43,376 bases of DNA from Chara braunii (Eukaryota; Streptophyta; Charophyceae; Charales; Characeae), in assembly GCA_003427395.1 (NCBI GenBank), contig BFEA01000869.1, forward strand, positions 59,842 to 103,217, read 5' to 3'. Under the pieces are notes generated by a model, which had not been told where the DNA came from, searched no databases, and saw only the letters and a program-made list of their open reading frames with translations. Of the stretch, positions 18,980 through 30,197 are shown one piece after another; the stretch's first letter is position 1; each line of letters begins with the position of its first letter. Made by a program: the position numbers and the translations under genes.

Positions 18980-20908
18980 TACATATATAATATAAATAAA
19001 ATAATAAAATATAAAATATAAAATTATAAAGTTTTTTATAATTAAAATAATATATAAAAACAAATTTTTATATTAAAAAATTAAACATTAAAAAAAAAAA
19101 AAATCTAATAATAATAAAAAACGAAACGCGATACACTGTTCACTACAGATCGACATAAAAATGAATAACAAAATCTACGCTCGCCACAACGAAGGTTACC
19201 CCGCCAGCCTAAAACAATGCAACAACCCAACCACATAACTTTTGCAATGCAAAAAGAACACCTGGGGAATTATACACTAACTTTCAGAAAAAAATATAAC
19301 AATTATGTGACTCACACTCCGACACAGACTCGTATACACAATATGTTTTTTTCTTTTGGTTTCTTTTTTTGGTTGTCGAGCACGCCAAAAATGTTTTTTC
19401 AGTCCTCCGGCGTAAGCATATAAAAGAAATGAGGAAACACATATGATGACGGACTAACAAACGATAAATGGCAAGTCTTTTTCAAAAACACCCTGCAGAA
19501 AATGTATTTTTTAATAAACAAAAATTTGTGGTACACTTCCAAGTAGATTGGCACACTAGAACCGGATAAATTACATCGCGAAAAATGCGCCATAAAATGA
19601 GCACGTGCTAATCCACTAAAAGACTAATTAGACCAGAATCGCTCCGCTATTGTGTAAGCATTTTCCAAAAAAAATGAACAATAATGAAAAAACAAAGAAA
19701 CAGAAAAATAAAGAGATGGATATGATGAGAGAGCGAGAAGCACAAATTACAAAACCTCATCACAAATACCCCGCATAAATGGTTTCAGAAAGACAAAAAC
19801 TCGTGAGACACTTCCAAGCAGATTGGCACAACAGATCAGGATAAATTACATTACGGAATATGTGGCATAACATGGGCAGTGTATAGCCAATAAAAGATCA
19901 ATTATCTGCAATACCCGCCAAACCACAACCTATTGTCGAACTCTAAACTACACACAGGGGACCCGCTACGAACGCCATAACCCGTACAAAGGTACGCAGA
20001 TACAAATTTCTCAACCTAAGTAGCCGCGATCGAAAATATTCTTCCTTCCCCCCACCTTACATGACAAGAAGCCCGTCTTCCCTCTAAAAAATCAAAGCAA
20101 ACCCCACCCAAAAACAGACAAAAAATATGTATTTCTTACTATCCCTTCCATCGCCTGATTTCCATATTGCGTCCTCACACAACTATATACAATGGAGCTA
20201 GCCTACATTGCTATCGACCACAGCACTTCATGCGACCACACCGGTCATACGTGATTTTCCCTCTCTTGCTTACTGCGCATGCAAGGCGCGCAATCTATAT
20301 CTATCCCATCTCATTCCCCTCTCCACCAAGACACAAGAGCTTCTTTATACCCGTGCACACGAACAAACATTCCATTACTGAATATGGGTGATCTTGCACC
20401 TAACACCCACTCTGGCAGACGTGTCGCGAGCGTTAATTGTTGCGGGAGCTGTTTCTAAAAACCAGTAAGTTGCTAATTGCTTCACCCGGGGATGCCATAT
20501 CCTCTCAAACGTTCCACCTTCAGGTAAGACGACAACCACCTTCGAGTATATGTAACATCGTATACCCTAACTCTATACCCTTCTATGATATAGTCTAATG
20601 GGGGACCATAACCTGACCCTCTGATGCGTTGTTGTGAGTGTTAAGCAGCGAAAAACGCGCTTCAGGGCGTGCATCTCCCGTATGGTGGTCTCCGATAGCC
20701 TTCTCTAACATCAGCCTAACCTCTAATTTGCTCCCCCCTATTTAATCCTTCATGCATCTTCCTAGGGAGTTGATGACCGTACTAATTTTTTTTTTTTAAC
20801 CGATGCTATGTTAAGTCTGGTGCTAACCTCGTGCGATGCTACGTTTGAAAAGATGGATGGTCTGCTTCCCCATTGAATATTGGGTAGCCATGTTTTACAC
20901 ACCCATTA

Positions 20909-21402
20909 AATAATCATTCTATAGTAAAATTACAATGTAAATTTTAAATTTTCATTCCATCTTAAAAAATGTCATTCCAATTTTAAAATTTTTCATCTTA
21001 CTTGCAAACTTTCATTTCAAGAATAGGGTATCCCTTTTTATTTGAACTGCATGCTAGAGATGGAATGAAAGTCTGGTTGAGTTCATGAAATATTTTTATT
21101 GGAATGTCATTCTAAGTAAGGATTTTCATTAATAAATAGGTTAATCCAATCTAAATTAGAAGATATCTAGTGTAGTAGAATAAAAATTTAATTAAAACAT
21201 TTCATAAACTCGTCCAGCCTTTAATTCCATCTTGAACAAATAAATGTAGTTGGAAGAGAAAGTTCATATTTAGACGGGAACTTATCAAATAAAACGGGAA
21301 ATTTTAGAATTGAACGAACAGTGGAATGATAATTTATAAATATGAATTTTTTTTTTTTATAGAATATTTTTTCAACTTTCATTTCTCGTGGGAATTTTTA
21401 TG
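20909..21402. mobile_element. AT-rich insertion G1 (494 bp)
   Basis: This segment is absent from the matching place in unit 2 (near 32669), where CCCATT runs straight into ACACATTC. It is flanked by TTA on both sides (20906-20908, 21403-21405). The same segment is at 38966-39460 and, split, at 23530-27469. It begins AATAATCATTCTA and ends near GGGAATTTTTATG. It carries several TTTCATTCCA words in both orientations, no open frame, and no good terminal inverted repeat. It is probably non-autonomous, with a 3-bp target. Confidence 0.75.
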
Positions 21403-22167
21403 TTATACACATTCTCGGATATGTTACCATGTTGCTAAGCAGGGGTCGATTCCCTTGATGACCAACCTTAGATCTGATCCGATGCATTTTTGCAATCCTA
21501 ACCCATCTGCAGGACAACATACTAACATTTTATCTCCACACCCTCTCCACACCCTCCCTCCACCCCTCGCCCCTTCACCCTATATATATATACAACGCAA
21601 AGGACTCAAAAGGACTCGGAGCTAATACATATACATTTGTACATATAAATTCATATTACTACTACGTACAACTAAAAAATACACATATATACTCTTCAAT
21701 CTCACGTACGTATTGTAATTAATTTGAACCCCCTCATGAATAAGATATTATTTAGGTAATATAGTTTCGTACCGCTCTACATACTCACACGCGGTCAATT
21801 TGTGGCATCCCTAGTAATAGTCCCCCGTGTTGCACACTCTCCCTGATTCATAAAAATGGTTGGTCCCCTAATATGTCATTTTTTTTGCTTTTCGCAACAC
21901 AAACTAAGATGTTTACATAAAATTTTGCACTACGTAATATTATAAATCCTGTAGAAACATTCTTGTTGAAGCATAGACAAGGAAGTTTACCCCTCAGCTT
22001 GTGTATATTGTTCTACTATTAATGTCATGACAATTTTCTGTCGTTTATTTCTCCAAGCAATGATGTTATGACGGAGGTTTCCTCATATGTATTTTTAGAC
22101 ATAGAAGCGCAAGCTCTCCGCAGATACGAGATATTATGAAAATTAACATAGCAACAAGAAATTCTTA

Positions 22168-22417
22168 GTCTATGCCTAAGATCATCTGATCTCTGTTCTG
22201 ATGCGTCATGAGGATAACACTACGCAATCATCGCTGCTTCAACTGAATAAAAAATTTGTTCTTCCTTATAATTAGAAAATTCTTACGAAGATGTCTATGC
22301 ATAAGATCATCTGATCTCTGTTCTGATGCGTCATGAGGATAACACTACGCAATGATCGCTGCTTCCACTGAATAAAAAATTTGTTCTTCCTTATAATTAG
22401 AAAATTCTTACGAAGAT
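22168..22417 (+). repeat. Tandem duplication of 125 bp within unit 1
   Basis: Copies 22168-22292 and 22293-22417 differ at three bases. Unit 2 has this sequence once (about 33435-33560), so the duplication is specific to unit 1 and recent. Confidence 0.92.
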
Positions 22418-23551
22418 GATAAAATTCTCGTTCACCTGCTAAATTACCTAATTTTTTTTCTAACCACCACCTGGAATTAAACTATAGTGACACGCAAGAG
22501 GCAAATGAGCACATTCTTATAATTATCTCTCGATGATGCTGATGTGAACGATGCATTAATAAAATTATAGATAAATTTATTTTTGTACTTCCCCTAGTCA
22601 AAAGATTTGCAATATGATTAACGTGCTCACATCTGAGATTTAGTGATTTTCAATCTAAGCCTCTATGGTGGTATACGTGAAATTTCAAAACAAATGGAAT
22701 AAGTTCTGCAAAAAATATCTATATATTTTTCAGTCGCCCATACTATTGTACAACGTTGTCCAGCAATTGTATAAGATTTTGAATCTAAATGAGGATCTTT
22801 AGTGCTACTCGTCTTAATGGAAGTATTATATCTTTATTAATTTTTTCAGTCGTCCTTCGTTAAACATGCGCCATAAGTTGCTAACCTTGGACTATCTATC
22901 CGAGCTCATGTACATACCTACAAATTGTTTATAACAGAAGTTGCATAATTTTTTGTTGACTATTCGCACATTTCTCTGTTTCTCGAAATAATGTCGTCAC
23001 TGACCCACCTAATTTGCTACGCTAGTAATAACCAACTCTTATATATATGAATAAGATCATATGTGAGCAACAACCAAATCCAAAAATAAACCATTAAGGA
23101 CGACCCGCTATAACAAAATATGTAAACACAATAACACCGGGTCAACGTTATCTTGTGTGAGATTTCTATATAGTTTTTTTTCATATTATTTGATCCCGTG
23201 TCTACTTTCATATTTATGCTCATGTCAACTGCGATCTTAGCTGATTGCTCAACCTTAACAAATACTTGAATATTAAGATATGAAAAGTTATTGCATAGGC
23301 TGATGTATTTTACTAAGGCTCCGAATTAATGATACAATGAATTGTCTTGCGATACATCACAATCTTTTATGATCCTCATTAGGATCTATCATACACTACA
23401 TACAGTCGTCGGACTCCAACGATAAAAAGAGAGCATTAGCAAAATTATGAACCAGAACTTACAAACTAAAGTGTGTGCATAAATTTCTTTCCTTTGCAAG
23501 AACATCAACAAACAAATTTCCAAGAATTAAATAATCATTCTATAGTAAGAT

Positions 23552-23895
23552 ATGCGTTGCGTAGAGTACACGTACAGGGTTTTTTCGTACGAAACGTACA
23601 GGTAATATCTGTACGACATTTGTCAGGGAACCTGTACGTCTTTTACGCCCTCATACGAAAAAAAAAATAAAAAAAATTGAAAACAAAATATGTGATGCAA
23701 GAGCATAAAACAAACAACATTTGTCTGAGCATTATCTTCAATTTCTTATTAGAATTTTGAGCGAAAAAATAAAAACAATATCATATTAAAAAAAAAAAAA
23801 AAAACCTCATACGGGGCTCCTAGCGTACGAGTAGCGTACGAGTATAGGAGTAAGATTCCGTAATCGTACAAGGGTGCGTACAGGTCGCAACGCAG
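23552..23895. mobile_element. Shared-core element I (344 bp), CGTACAGG-type ends
   Basis: Termini ATGCGTTGCG and the reverse complement CTGCGTTGCG are followed inward by CGTACAGG-rich sequence. The target duplication AGTAAGAT (23544-23551) and AGTAAAAT (23896-23903) surrounds it. The empty G copy at about 20940 has AGTAAAAT once, confirming the insertion. The family core is at about 23688-23758. No coding capacity is seen. Confidence 0.85.
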
Positions 23896-24239
23896 AGTAA
23901 AATTACATTCAAATTTCAAATTTTCATTCCATCTTAAAAAATATCATCGCGAGGGTTACCTGACCTAACGTTCGGGGGCCACTGGGCTGGCCCCCGAACA
24001 TTCGGGCGTTCGGGGTCCCGTTCGGGGGCCGAACACCTCCAGCTTCGGCCCCCACCAAAACATGTTTCGGGGCCTAAAAATCAGTTTTGTTTTCTGAATT
24101 TATTTTTTTGAGTTCTCTATGATGTAGCATCCACACCTATAAATTTTGAAGCCACTCTGTTAAACCAAAAAAATATTAAAAATCGTCAAAGATGGGGGTG
24201 TTAAAACGTGCTCGCCCACTCACTATTTTATTTTTTTCC

Positions 24240-24270
<31 letters not shown>

Positions 24271-24273
24271 CAG

Positions 24274-25157
24274 GACGCAACTATCGTCGCGGCCGAGGTG
24301 ATGATCGAAGCTGCGACTATTGGAGATACGAAGGCACTAACGAACGATCGAAAGATGGACGACGGGGACCGTACGTGGGAGTGGGGCGCGTTAAGTCAGT
24401 CGGGCAGAATCGAGGATCAACCAAGGCACTTCGTTCCGGTGTATTATGAATGTGGAGAGCCCGGACACTATCAGAATCAATGTCCGAAGCTTGGAGGCGG
24501 CGGTGGCACTCATTACGGTGGCCAAAGGAGACGCTCATTGTCACCGAGGCAATACGTACGCGCGCCAACACCAAGAGCAGCGTCGGAAGACCCGGCAATG
24601 AAGAAGCAGATAGAAGGACTCGCGACATCAATAGCTATGATGAAAGAGGGTTTCGATGCGGTTCAGGCGGAAAAAGAGGAGAAGCAAAAACGTAAGCTGG
24701 AACAAGGCTTATTTTGAATTCATTGAGTAGGACTATCTGTCCGCGGTAGTTTTTCTAGACCTATCGTGGGACATTGATTGTGATCTACGGTTAGCGTTAG
24801 GTATTTACCGGGACGCGATGACTATAATTAGGATGAGTGCGTGTGTCTGGGTCTTTTTTGGGTCCAACGCGGTTGATCCCTGAGCATCTCCGGAAATGCT
24901 TAGTCGGTCAACTGTGAGGGTGGGTTGGCGGCAAGAGGAAGTTTGGATGAGGCGGTGAAGAAGGTGGACAAACCCCCTGATGAGGGTCGTGTGGGTGCGG
25001 TGGAAACCGGTCGGGGAGCCATATCCCAACTGGCATGCACTCTGTTGTACTTGTGTATCTTGGTACCTTGTACTTGGAATATACATCAGTTTTTTGACAT
25101 GCGCTTATGTGTGTGATCGTGAAGCTGTGTACCTTCCCACTCTATTCAATGCATCTC
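24274..25157 (+). pseudogene. Captured CCHC zinc-knuckle gene, copy 1 (5'-truncated)
   Basis: A coding stretch of about 148 codons (24274-24717) holds FVPVYYECGEPGHYQNQCPK. This is a CX2CX4HX4C knuckle whose first Cys has become Tyr, so zinc binding should be lost. A charged tail (MKKQIEGLATSIAMMKEGF, then EKEEKQKR) follows, probably coiled coil. Upstream, the RNYRRGRGDDRSCDYWRYEG stretch is in another frame. Downstream to 25157 the sequence is non-coding but matches copy 2. Such proteins occur in retrotransposon gags and in expanded gene families of algae. The 5' end is missing: it joins a 29-base T run and CAG. Confidence 0.7.
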
Positions 25158-26599
25158 TGAAGGCACGTGTGAACCTGTTCGGAAGACGCCGGGCGAAGTG
25201 TGAGTACGATTTTTATTACCTGATTTCCGTTTTTCGATTGTTACTCGTAAGCCTGCTATACTCAAGTTGAAGTGCTAAGGATGGATGACACTAGGTCGTG
25301 AGGAATTGTTACGTCGGAATGTTCGGACTTTATGCTACTAGTGATCATGCTCGTGATGAAGTTGCTCCATGCTTCGAAGTGGACTGGACATTTGACTTTC
25401 TCATAAGGATTGAGTTATCTGAGTTGTGATATACAAGGCGGCAGACTAGTTTTGAAATCTATTGGGTGTTTGCAAGTGGAGGTACAACGCGGATTTTCGA
25501 GTTAAACGAAGGAGTTTTTTGGTCGATCACACGGAGGATTGACAAGTGGGACGATTGTGATTTCTTCCAGCTTCGTTTTAGTAAGTTATATCAGAGTGGT
25601 GGATCGGCGCTACATCTGGAAGCAGCCCGAACGGAAGCGGGTTTACCTTCTCGATCGGAAGCGGCTTTACCTTCTGCGCTGATGGCGGGACGAAACTACA
25701 ATGATCATGGATGCGACTATCGTCGCTACCGAGGTGATGACCGAAGCTGCGACTATTGGAGATACGAAGGAACTAACGAACGATCGGAAGATGGAAGATG
25801 GACGAAAGAACCGTTCCTGGGAGCGGGGCGCGTCAAGTCAGTCGGACAGAATCGAGGATCCACCGAGGCGCTTCGTTCCGGTGTGTTATGAATGTGGAGA
25901 GCCCGGACACTATCGGAATCAGTGTCCGAAGCTTGGAGGCAGCGGTGGCACGCGTTATGCTGGCCAAAGGGGACGTTCGTTGTCACCGAGGCAATACGTA
26001 CGCGCGCCGACACCAAGAGCAGCATCGAAAGACCCGACAATGAAGAAGCAGATAGAAGAACTCGCGGCATGAATAGCTGTGATGAAAGAGGGTTTCGATG
26101 CGGTTAAGGCGGAAAAAGAGGAGAAGCAAAAACGTAGGCTGAAACCAGGCTTATTTTGAACTCATTGAGTAGGACCATCTGTTGGCGGTAGTTTTTCTAG
26201 ACCTATCGTGGGACATTGATTGTGATCTACGGTTAGTGTTAGGTAATTACCGAGACGCGATGACTCTCATTAGGATGACTGCGTGTGTCTGGGTCTTTTT
26301 TGGGTCCAACGCGGTTGATCCCTGAGCATCTCCGGAAATGCTTAGTCGGTCAACTCTGAGGGTGGGTTAGTGGCAAGAGGGAGTTTGGATGAGGTGGTGA
26401 AGAAGGTGGACAAACCCCCTGATGAGGGTCACGTGGTTGTGGTTGAAACCGGTTGAGGAACCATATCCCAACCGGCATGCACTTTGTTGTACTTGTGTAT
26501 CTTGGTACCTTGTACTTGGAATATACATCAGTTTTTTGACATGCGCTTATGTGTGTAATCATGAAGCTGTGTACCTTCCCACTCTATTCAATGCATCTC
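25158..26599 (+). pseudogene. Captured CCHC zinc-knuckle gene, copy 2, with 5' leader
   Basis: The leader (25158-25681) includes a CGGAAGCGG.TTTACCTTCT repeat just before an ATG at 25682. Translation gives MAGRNYNDHGCDYRRYRGDD and an Arg/Asp/Tyr-rich stretch. The knuckle (FVPVCYECGEPGHYRNQCPK) lies in the +1 frame, so a shift is needed near 25790-25810. Its Cys and His ligands are intact, but a TGA at 26070-26072 replaces the Ser codon of copy 1 in the coiled-coil tail. Similarity to copy 1 ends exactly at 26599 versus 25157. This copy is also broken, with lesions different from those of copy 1. Confidence 0.7.
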
Positions 26600-28010
26600 A
26601 TTTTATTTCAGGGCCTAATTTTTTTATTTTTTTATTTCTTTAAATGAGTTATTGATTATGTAAACTACATATCTATAAATTTTCAGGGCATTTGTCAATG
26701 CCCAAAAAAATTAAGAATCGGCGAACATGGCGGTGACGAAAAGGTGCTGCCACACTCACTCATTTTAGTTCTCTTTTTATTTTTTCTTATTTTTATCATA
26801 GTGTTTATTTTCTGTATTTGATTTTTAATTTAAATTTGGTAAATAATTTTGATGTAGCGCCCAGACAAATGTTATTTAGTTTTTTTTGCTCCATAACGTA
26901 GTTTGTTTTTGAAATTTTTTGAAAACTCTGTCTTTTTTTTGTCTGTGTTCGCCTCGAACGACCGAACGCCTTCCGAACGGGTCTTGTAAATTCGGACGTT
27001 CGGGTTCGGGCGTTCGGTCCGTCCCGAATGTCGTCAACCCTGGTGATGACAATTTTAAAATTTTCGTCTTACTTGAACATTTTCCCAAGAATGACTATCC
27101 CTTCAGATTTGAAGTGCGTGCTAAAGATGGAATGAAAGTCTCGATGAGTTCATAAAATATTTTAAGTGGACCGTCATTCTAAATAAGGATTTTCAGTCAT
27201 AAATAGGTTAATCCAATCTGAATTAGAAGATATTTGTTGTAATAGAATGAAAGTTTAATTAGAACATTTCATAAACTTGTCTAGACTTTCATTCCATGTT
27301 GAACAAATAGATGTAGTTGTAAGAGAAAACTCATATTTAAACGGGAACTTATCAAATAAAACTGAAAATTTTAGAATTGGACGAACATTGGAATGATTAT
27401 TTATAAATATGAAAGAGTTTTTCGTTATGAAATGTTTTTCATTTTTTATTTATCATGGGAATTTTTCTGTTGATTATTAGCAGCAGTGGTATTGGTTACA
27501 TTTCTTAACGAATGTAATTACTTTGTAGATGTCCGTAACGAAATTTAACGAAGACATGAAAAACCACTCATGGATGGACTTCAGTCAGCATATTGAAGAT
27601 TGACCTTGATTATTATCCCAGTGGATGTTAATTTTTCGCTATGTCAAAACGTTGTTTTCTTTCTATATAATTTATTTCTCAAACGACGATTCTACAATAT
27701 GAGCGAGATGCTTTACGTAGCGGTCATGATGGATGTCAAAAAAGGCAAAACCTCTACAAACTAGCTGACATTTCTTGGGACATTACGGTATATACATTTA
27801 CATACATAATATATTGTTCCCCTATCTACGCTTGCTATATATACAAATAGGCTTCTAAAATCTATAAAATATATTTTATATACATACCTTTCAAAGTATA
27901 ACCTGGAGACTGAACCTTATTTAACCTCTCCTCATACATAACTAATGGTCCTACCTGTGTAGCACACCGAACACGTTTAGAATTTTTTCGAACGTCCGAA
28001 CGTATGGGAC

Positions 28011-28127
28011 NNNNNNNNNNNNNNNNNNNNNNNNNNNNNNNNNNNNNNNNNNNNNNNNNNNNNNNNNNNNNNNNNNNNNNNNNNNNNNNNNNNNNNNNNN
28101 NNNNNNNNNNNNNNNNNNNNNNNNNNN
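28011..28127. other. Assembly gap (117 N)
   Basis: A run of 117 undetermined bases lies inside element J, close to GTTCGG-type inverted repeats that are likely to fold and block sequencing or assembly. Open frames crossing it have no meaning. A further single N stands at 33533. Confidence 1.
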
Positions 28128-28902
28128 AAAAAGGAAGTCATCAAAAAAATCTGAAAAAAAAGATATGTTATGAAAAAACATAAATTAAACAAGATTTGCC
28201 TGAGCATTACATCCGAATTCCTAACTAAATTTGAAACAAAAATAAAATATTGCAAACAAATACTAATAATAAAAATAAATAAAAATAAAAAGATAATTAA
28301 ATTTAGTAAGTGTGCGAGCATGATTTCGACACTACCATCTTTGGAGATTTTTGATTTTTTCTTGGCATAGCTAAATAACCTGAAAATTTACAGATGTGTA
28401 CATCACATAATACAAAACCCACTAAAAATGTGTCAAAAAATAATAAAATTGTTTAGGCCCCGAACGAAAGTGAAAAGAAAAAGTAAAAAGTGAAAACAAA
28501 CATGGGCGAGCACGTCTTGACACCTCCATCTTTGGGGATTTTTAATTCTTATTTGGCTGATCCAAATAACTTGAAAATTTAAAGGCATGTACCTCATGTC
28601 ATCGAGAACTCACAAATCGAAATTCATAAAAACAAAATATATTTTTAGGCCCCGAAATAATTTATGGCGGGGGCTGAACGCCGTCACGTTCGGACCCCGT
28701 ACGGGACCCTGAAGACCCGTATGTACGGGGGTCTGCCTGGGGACCTCCGTATGTATGTATGGACAAAAGTTGTTTGTATTATTATTTTATATAGCATATA
28801 TTGTTTTCAGATTTTTCTGACAACTTATTTTTTAATATATTTTTATGTTCGCGTTTGAAAATTTTTGACGCTCGTTCGCGTTCGGTCACCGAACCCGAAC
28901 GT

Positions 28903-28932
28903 TCACCGAACCCGAACGTTCGGGTTCGGTGA
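28903..28932. repeat. Perfect 30-bp palindrome
   Basis: TCACCGAACCCGAAC is followed at once by its exact reverse complement GTTCGGGTTCGGTGA. A direct copy of the left half (TCACCGAACCCGAACGTT) lies just upstream at 28886-28903. It sits at the inner edge of the right terminus of element J. Confidence 0.97.
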
Positions 28933-28960
28933 CCGAACCTGAACACGATGCTACACAGGG

Positions 28961-30190
28961 TCCTTCTATCAATACTTTAAATAAACATACGTACTAATTT
29001 TTGGTCAAAAAATCATCTGAGCCCATATATCTAACGATTGACAATACATCCCTTTCCCCACGATTCGTTCGTCGCTCCCAGATACATGTGCTATTCAGAT
29101 TTACGCTTGGTTTATACACTACAAAATTGACTTCCTATGCTCAATCCCTTCGGAACTCTTGCAAAATAGATTGGTCAGTCAACCACAAATGACTTCGATA
29201 GTACACTTCCTTCAGAACCACCATTACAAGTAGATTTAGATCTCTATAAGTAACTTTTTTCTTTTAAATAGCAATAAATCTTAAAACTAAACTACGATCT
29301 TCTCAATATGTGTTGAGTGCGAAAGCCGAACACATTGGTTCGAACGGAGGACCTACCTTGGAAGGGGGAGGTATGACATTAAAAAAAAACTATCCTTCCG
29401 CAACTTCTATCACGAGGGTACGGAGAGGGACACACATACACACACACGTACACACATAAAAAAATAAAAATAAACAATAAAAATAAATAATAAAAATTAT
29501 AAAATAACTGAATTATAAATTATAAAGAATAAATAAAAAAATAATAAGTAAAACAAACTAATAAAAATAAACGATAAACAACAGGGTCCTTCCATCAATA
29601 CTTCAAATAAAGATAAATACGAATTTTTGGTAAAAAAATCATATGAGCCCATACATCTAACGATTGACAATACATCCCCTTCCCCACGATTCGTCCGTCG
29701 CTCCCAGATACATCTGCGATTCAGATTTACGTTTGGTTTACACACTACAAAATCCACTTCCTATGCTCAATCCCTTCATGACTCTTGCAAAATAGATTGG
29801 TCAGTCAACTACAGACTACGCCGATAGTACACTTCCTTCAAAACCACCATTACAAGTAGATTCAAATCTTTATAAATAACTTTATTTTTTAAAATAATTA
29901 TAGATCTTAAAACTAAACTGCTATCGCCCCATTATGTGTTGAGTGCGAAAGCCAAACACTTTGGTTCGAATGGAGGACCTACCTTGGAAGGGGTAGGTTC
30001 GACATTAAAAAAAACCTACCCTCCCGCAACTTTAGGGATTCACATACACACACACACACACACATAAAAAAATAAAAATAAACAATAAAAAATAAATAAT
30101 AAAAATTATAAAATAATTGAAATATAAATAATCAAAAATAAATAAAAAAATAAAAATTAAAACAAATTAATAAATATATATATATATATA
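28961..30190 (+). repeat. Two tandem copies of the macro-repeat tail
   Basis: 28961-29580 and 29587-30190 both begin TCCTT.(T/C)ATCAATACTT, run through CCACGATTCGT.CGTCGCTCC, a GTGCGAAAGCC block and CA-repeats, and end in A/T-rich DNA. A third copy is the tail of unit 2 (35150-35650). The second copy starts with CAGGGTCC, the same letters that border element J. Confidence 0.85.
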
Positions 30191-30197
30191 TATATAC

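Larger units (their letters stand above)
23951..27042. mobile_element. Shared-core element E2 (3.1 kb) carrying captured gene DNA
   Basis: The left end is GAGGGTTACCTGACC with GTTCGGG-rich sequence; the right end, reverse-complemented, is CAGGGTTGACGACATTCGGG. The flanking 8-mers ATCATCGC and GTGATGAC each differ from the single GTCATTCC seen at the empty sites (20971 and 39028) at three positions, and the length is exactly eight on each side. Arms match E1 on both sides (24109-24219; 26611-26946). The 24274-26599 interior is foreign to the family. The core is at about 26833-26900. Confidence 0.78.
23530..27469. mobile_element. AT-rich insertion G3, interrupted by two other elements
   Basis: The left end (AATAATCATTCTATAG) is at 23530 and the right end (GGGAATTTTTCTG) at 27469, flanked by TTA and TTG. 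Between them lie element I (23552-23895) and element E2 (23951-27042). The pieces 23530-23551, 23896-23950 and 27043-27469 add up to about one uninterrupted G element. The order of events was therefore macro-repeat, then G, then I and E2. Confidence 0.8.
27954..28959. mobile_element. Element J (about 1 kb) with shared core and GTTCGG palindromes
   Basis: Termini CCTGTGTAGCA and TGCTACACAGG bound a segment missing from unit 2 (near 35148), where AATGGTCCTAC continues into TATCAATAC. GTCCTAC and GTCCTTCT flank it, an imperfect target duplication. Inside, an E-type element in reverse orientation is recognisable (core about 28162-28232; GC-rich end 28670-28760), so J may itself be a nested pair. 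The right end is rich in CCGAACCCGAACGTTC. An assembly gap (28011-28127) hides part of the left end. Confidence 0.65.
18085..29580 (+). repeat. Macro-repeat unit 1 (about 5 kb, expanded by insertions)
   Basis: Sequence from the AT-rich head (18085), through the blocks at 19148-20900, 21403-23526 and 27470-27953, to the tail (28961-29580), is collinear with 30062-35755. Landmarks are AGATCGACATAAAAATGAAT (19148 and 30900), GATGCGTCATGAGGATAACA (22200; close match near 33464) and CTAGCTGACAT (27761 and 34951). Removing the insertions at 18227-18979, 20909-21402, 23530-27469 and 27954-28959 leaves about 5.2 kb. No long frame is kept in either unit. The function is unknown. Confidence 0.85.

Noticed and set aside
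22168-22417. CRISPR-like direct repeats
   Set aside because: Only two adjacent copies with no spacers, in a eukaryotic repeat unit.
27951-28321. Open frames crossing the run of N
   Set aside because: Their length depends on undetermined bases, and the rest is A/T-rich element sequence.
29309-29380. GGTTCGAAC box resembling a tRNA or SINE B box, repeated near 29943
   Set aside because: No matching A box or cloverleaf could be drawn. It is part of the macro-repeat tail.
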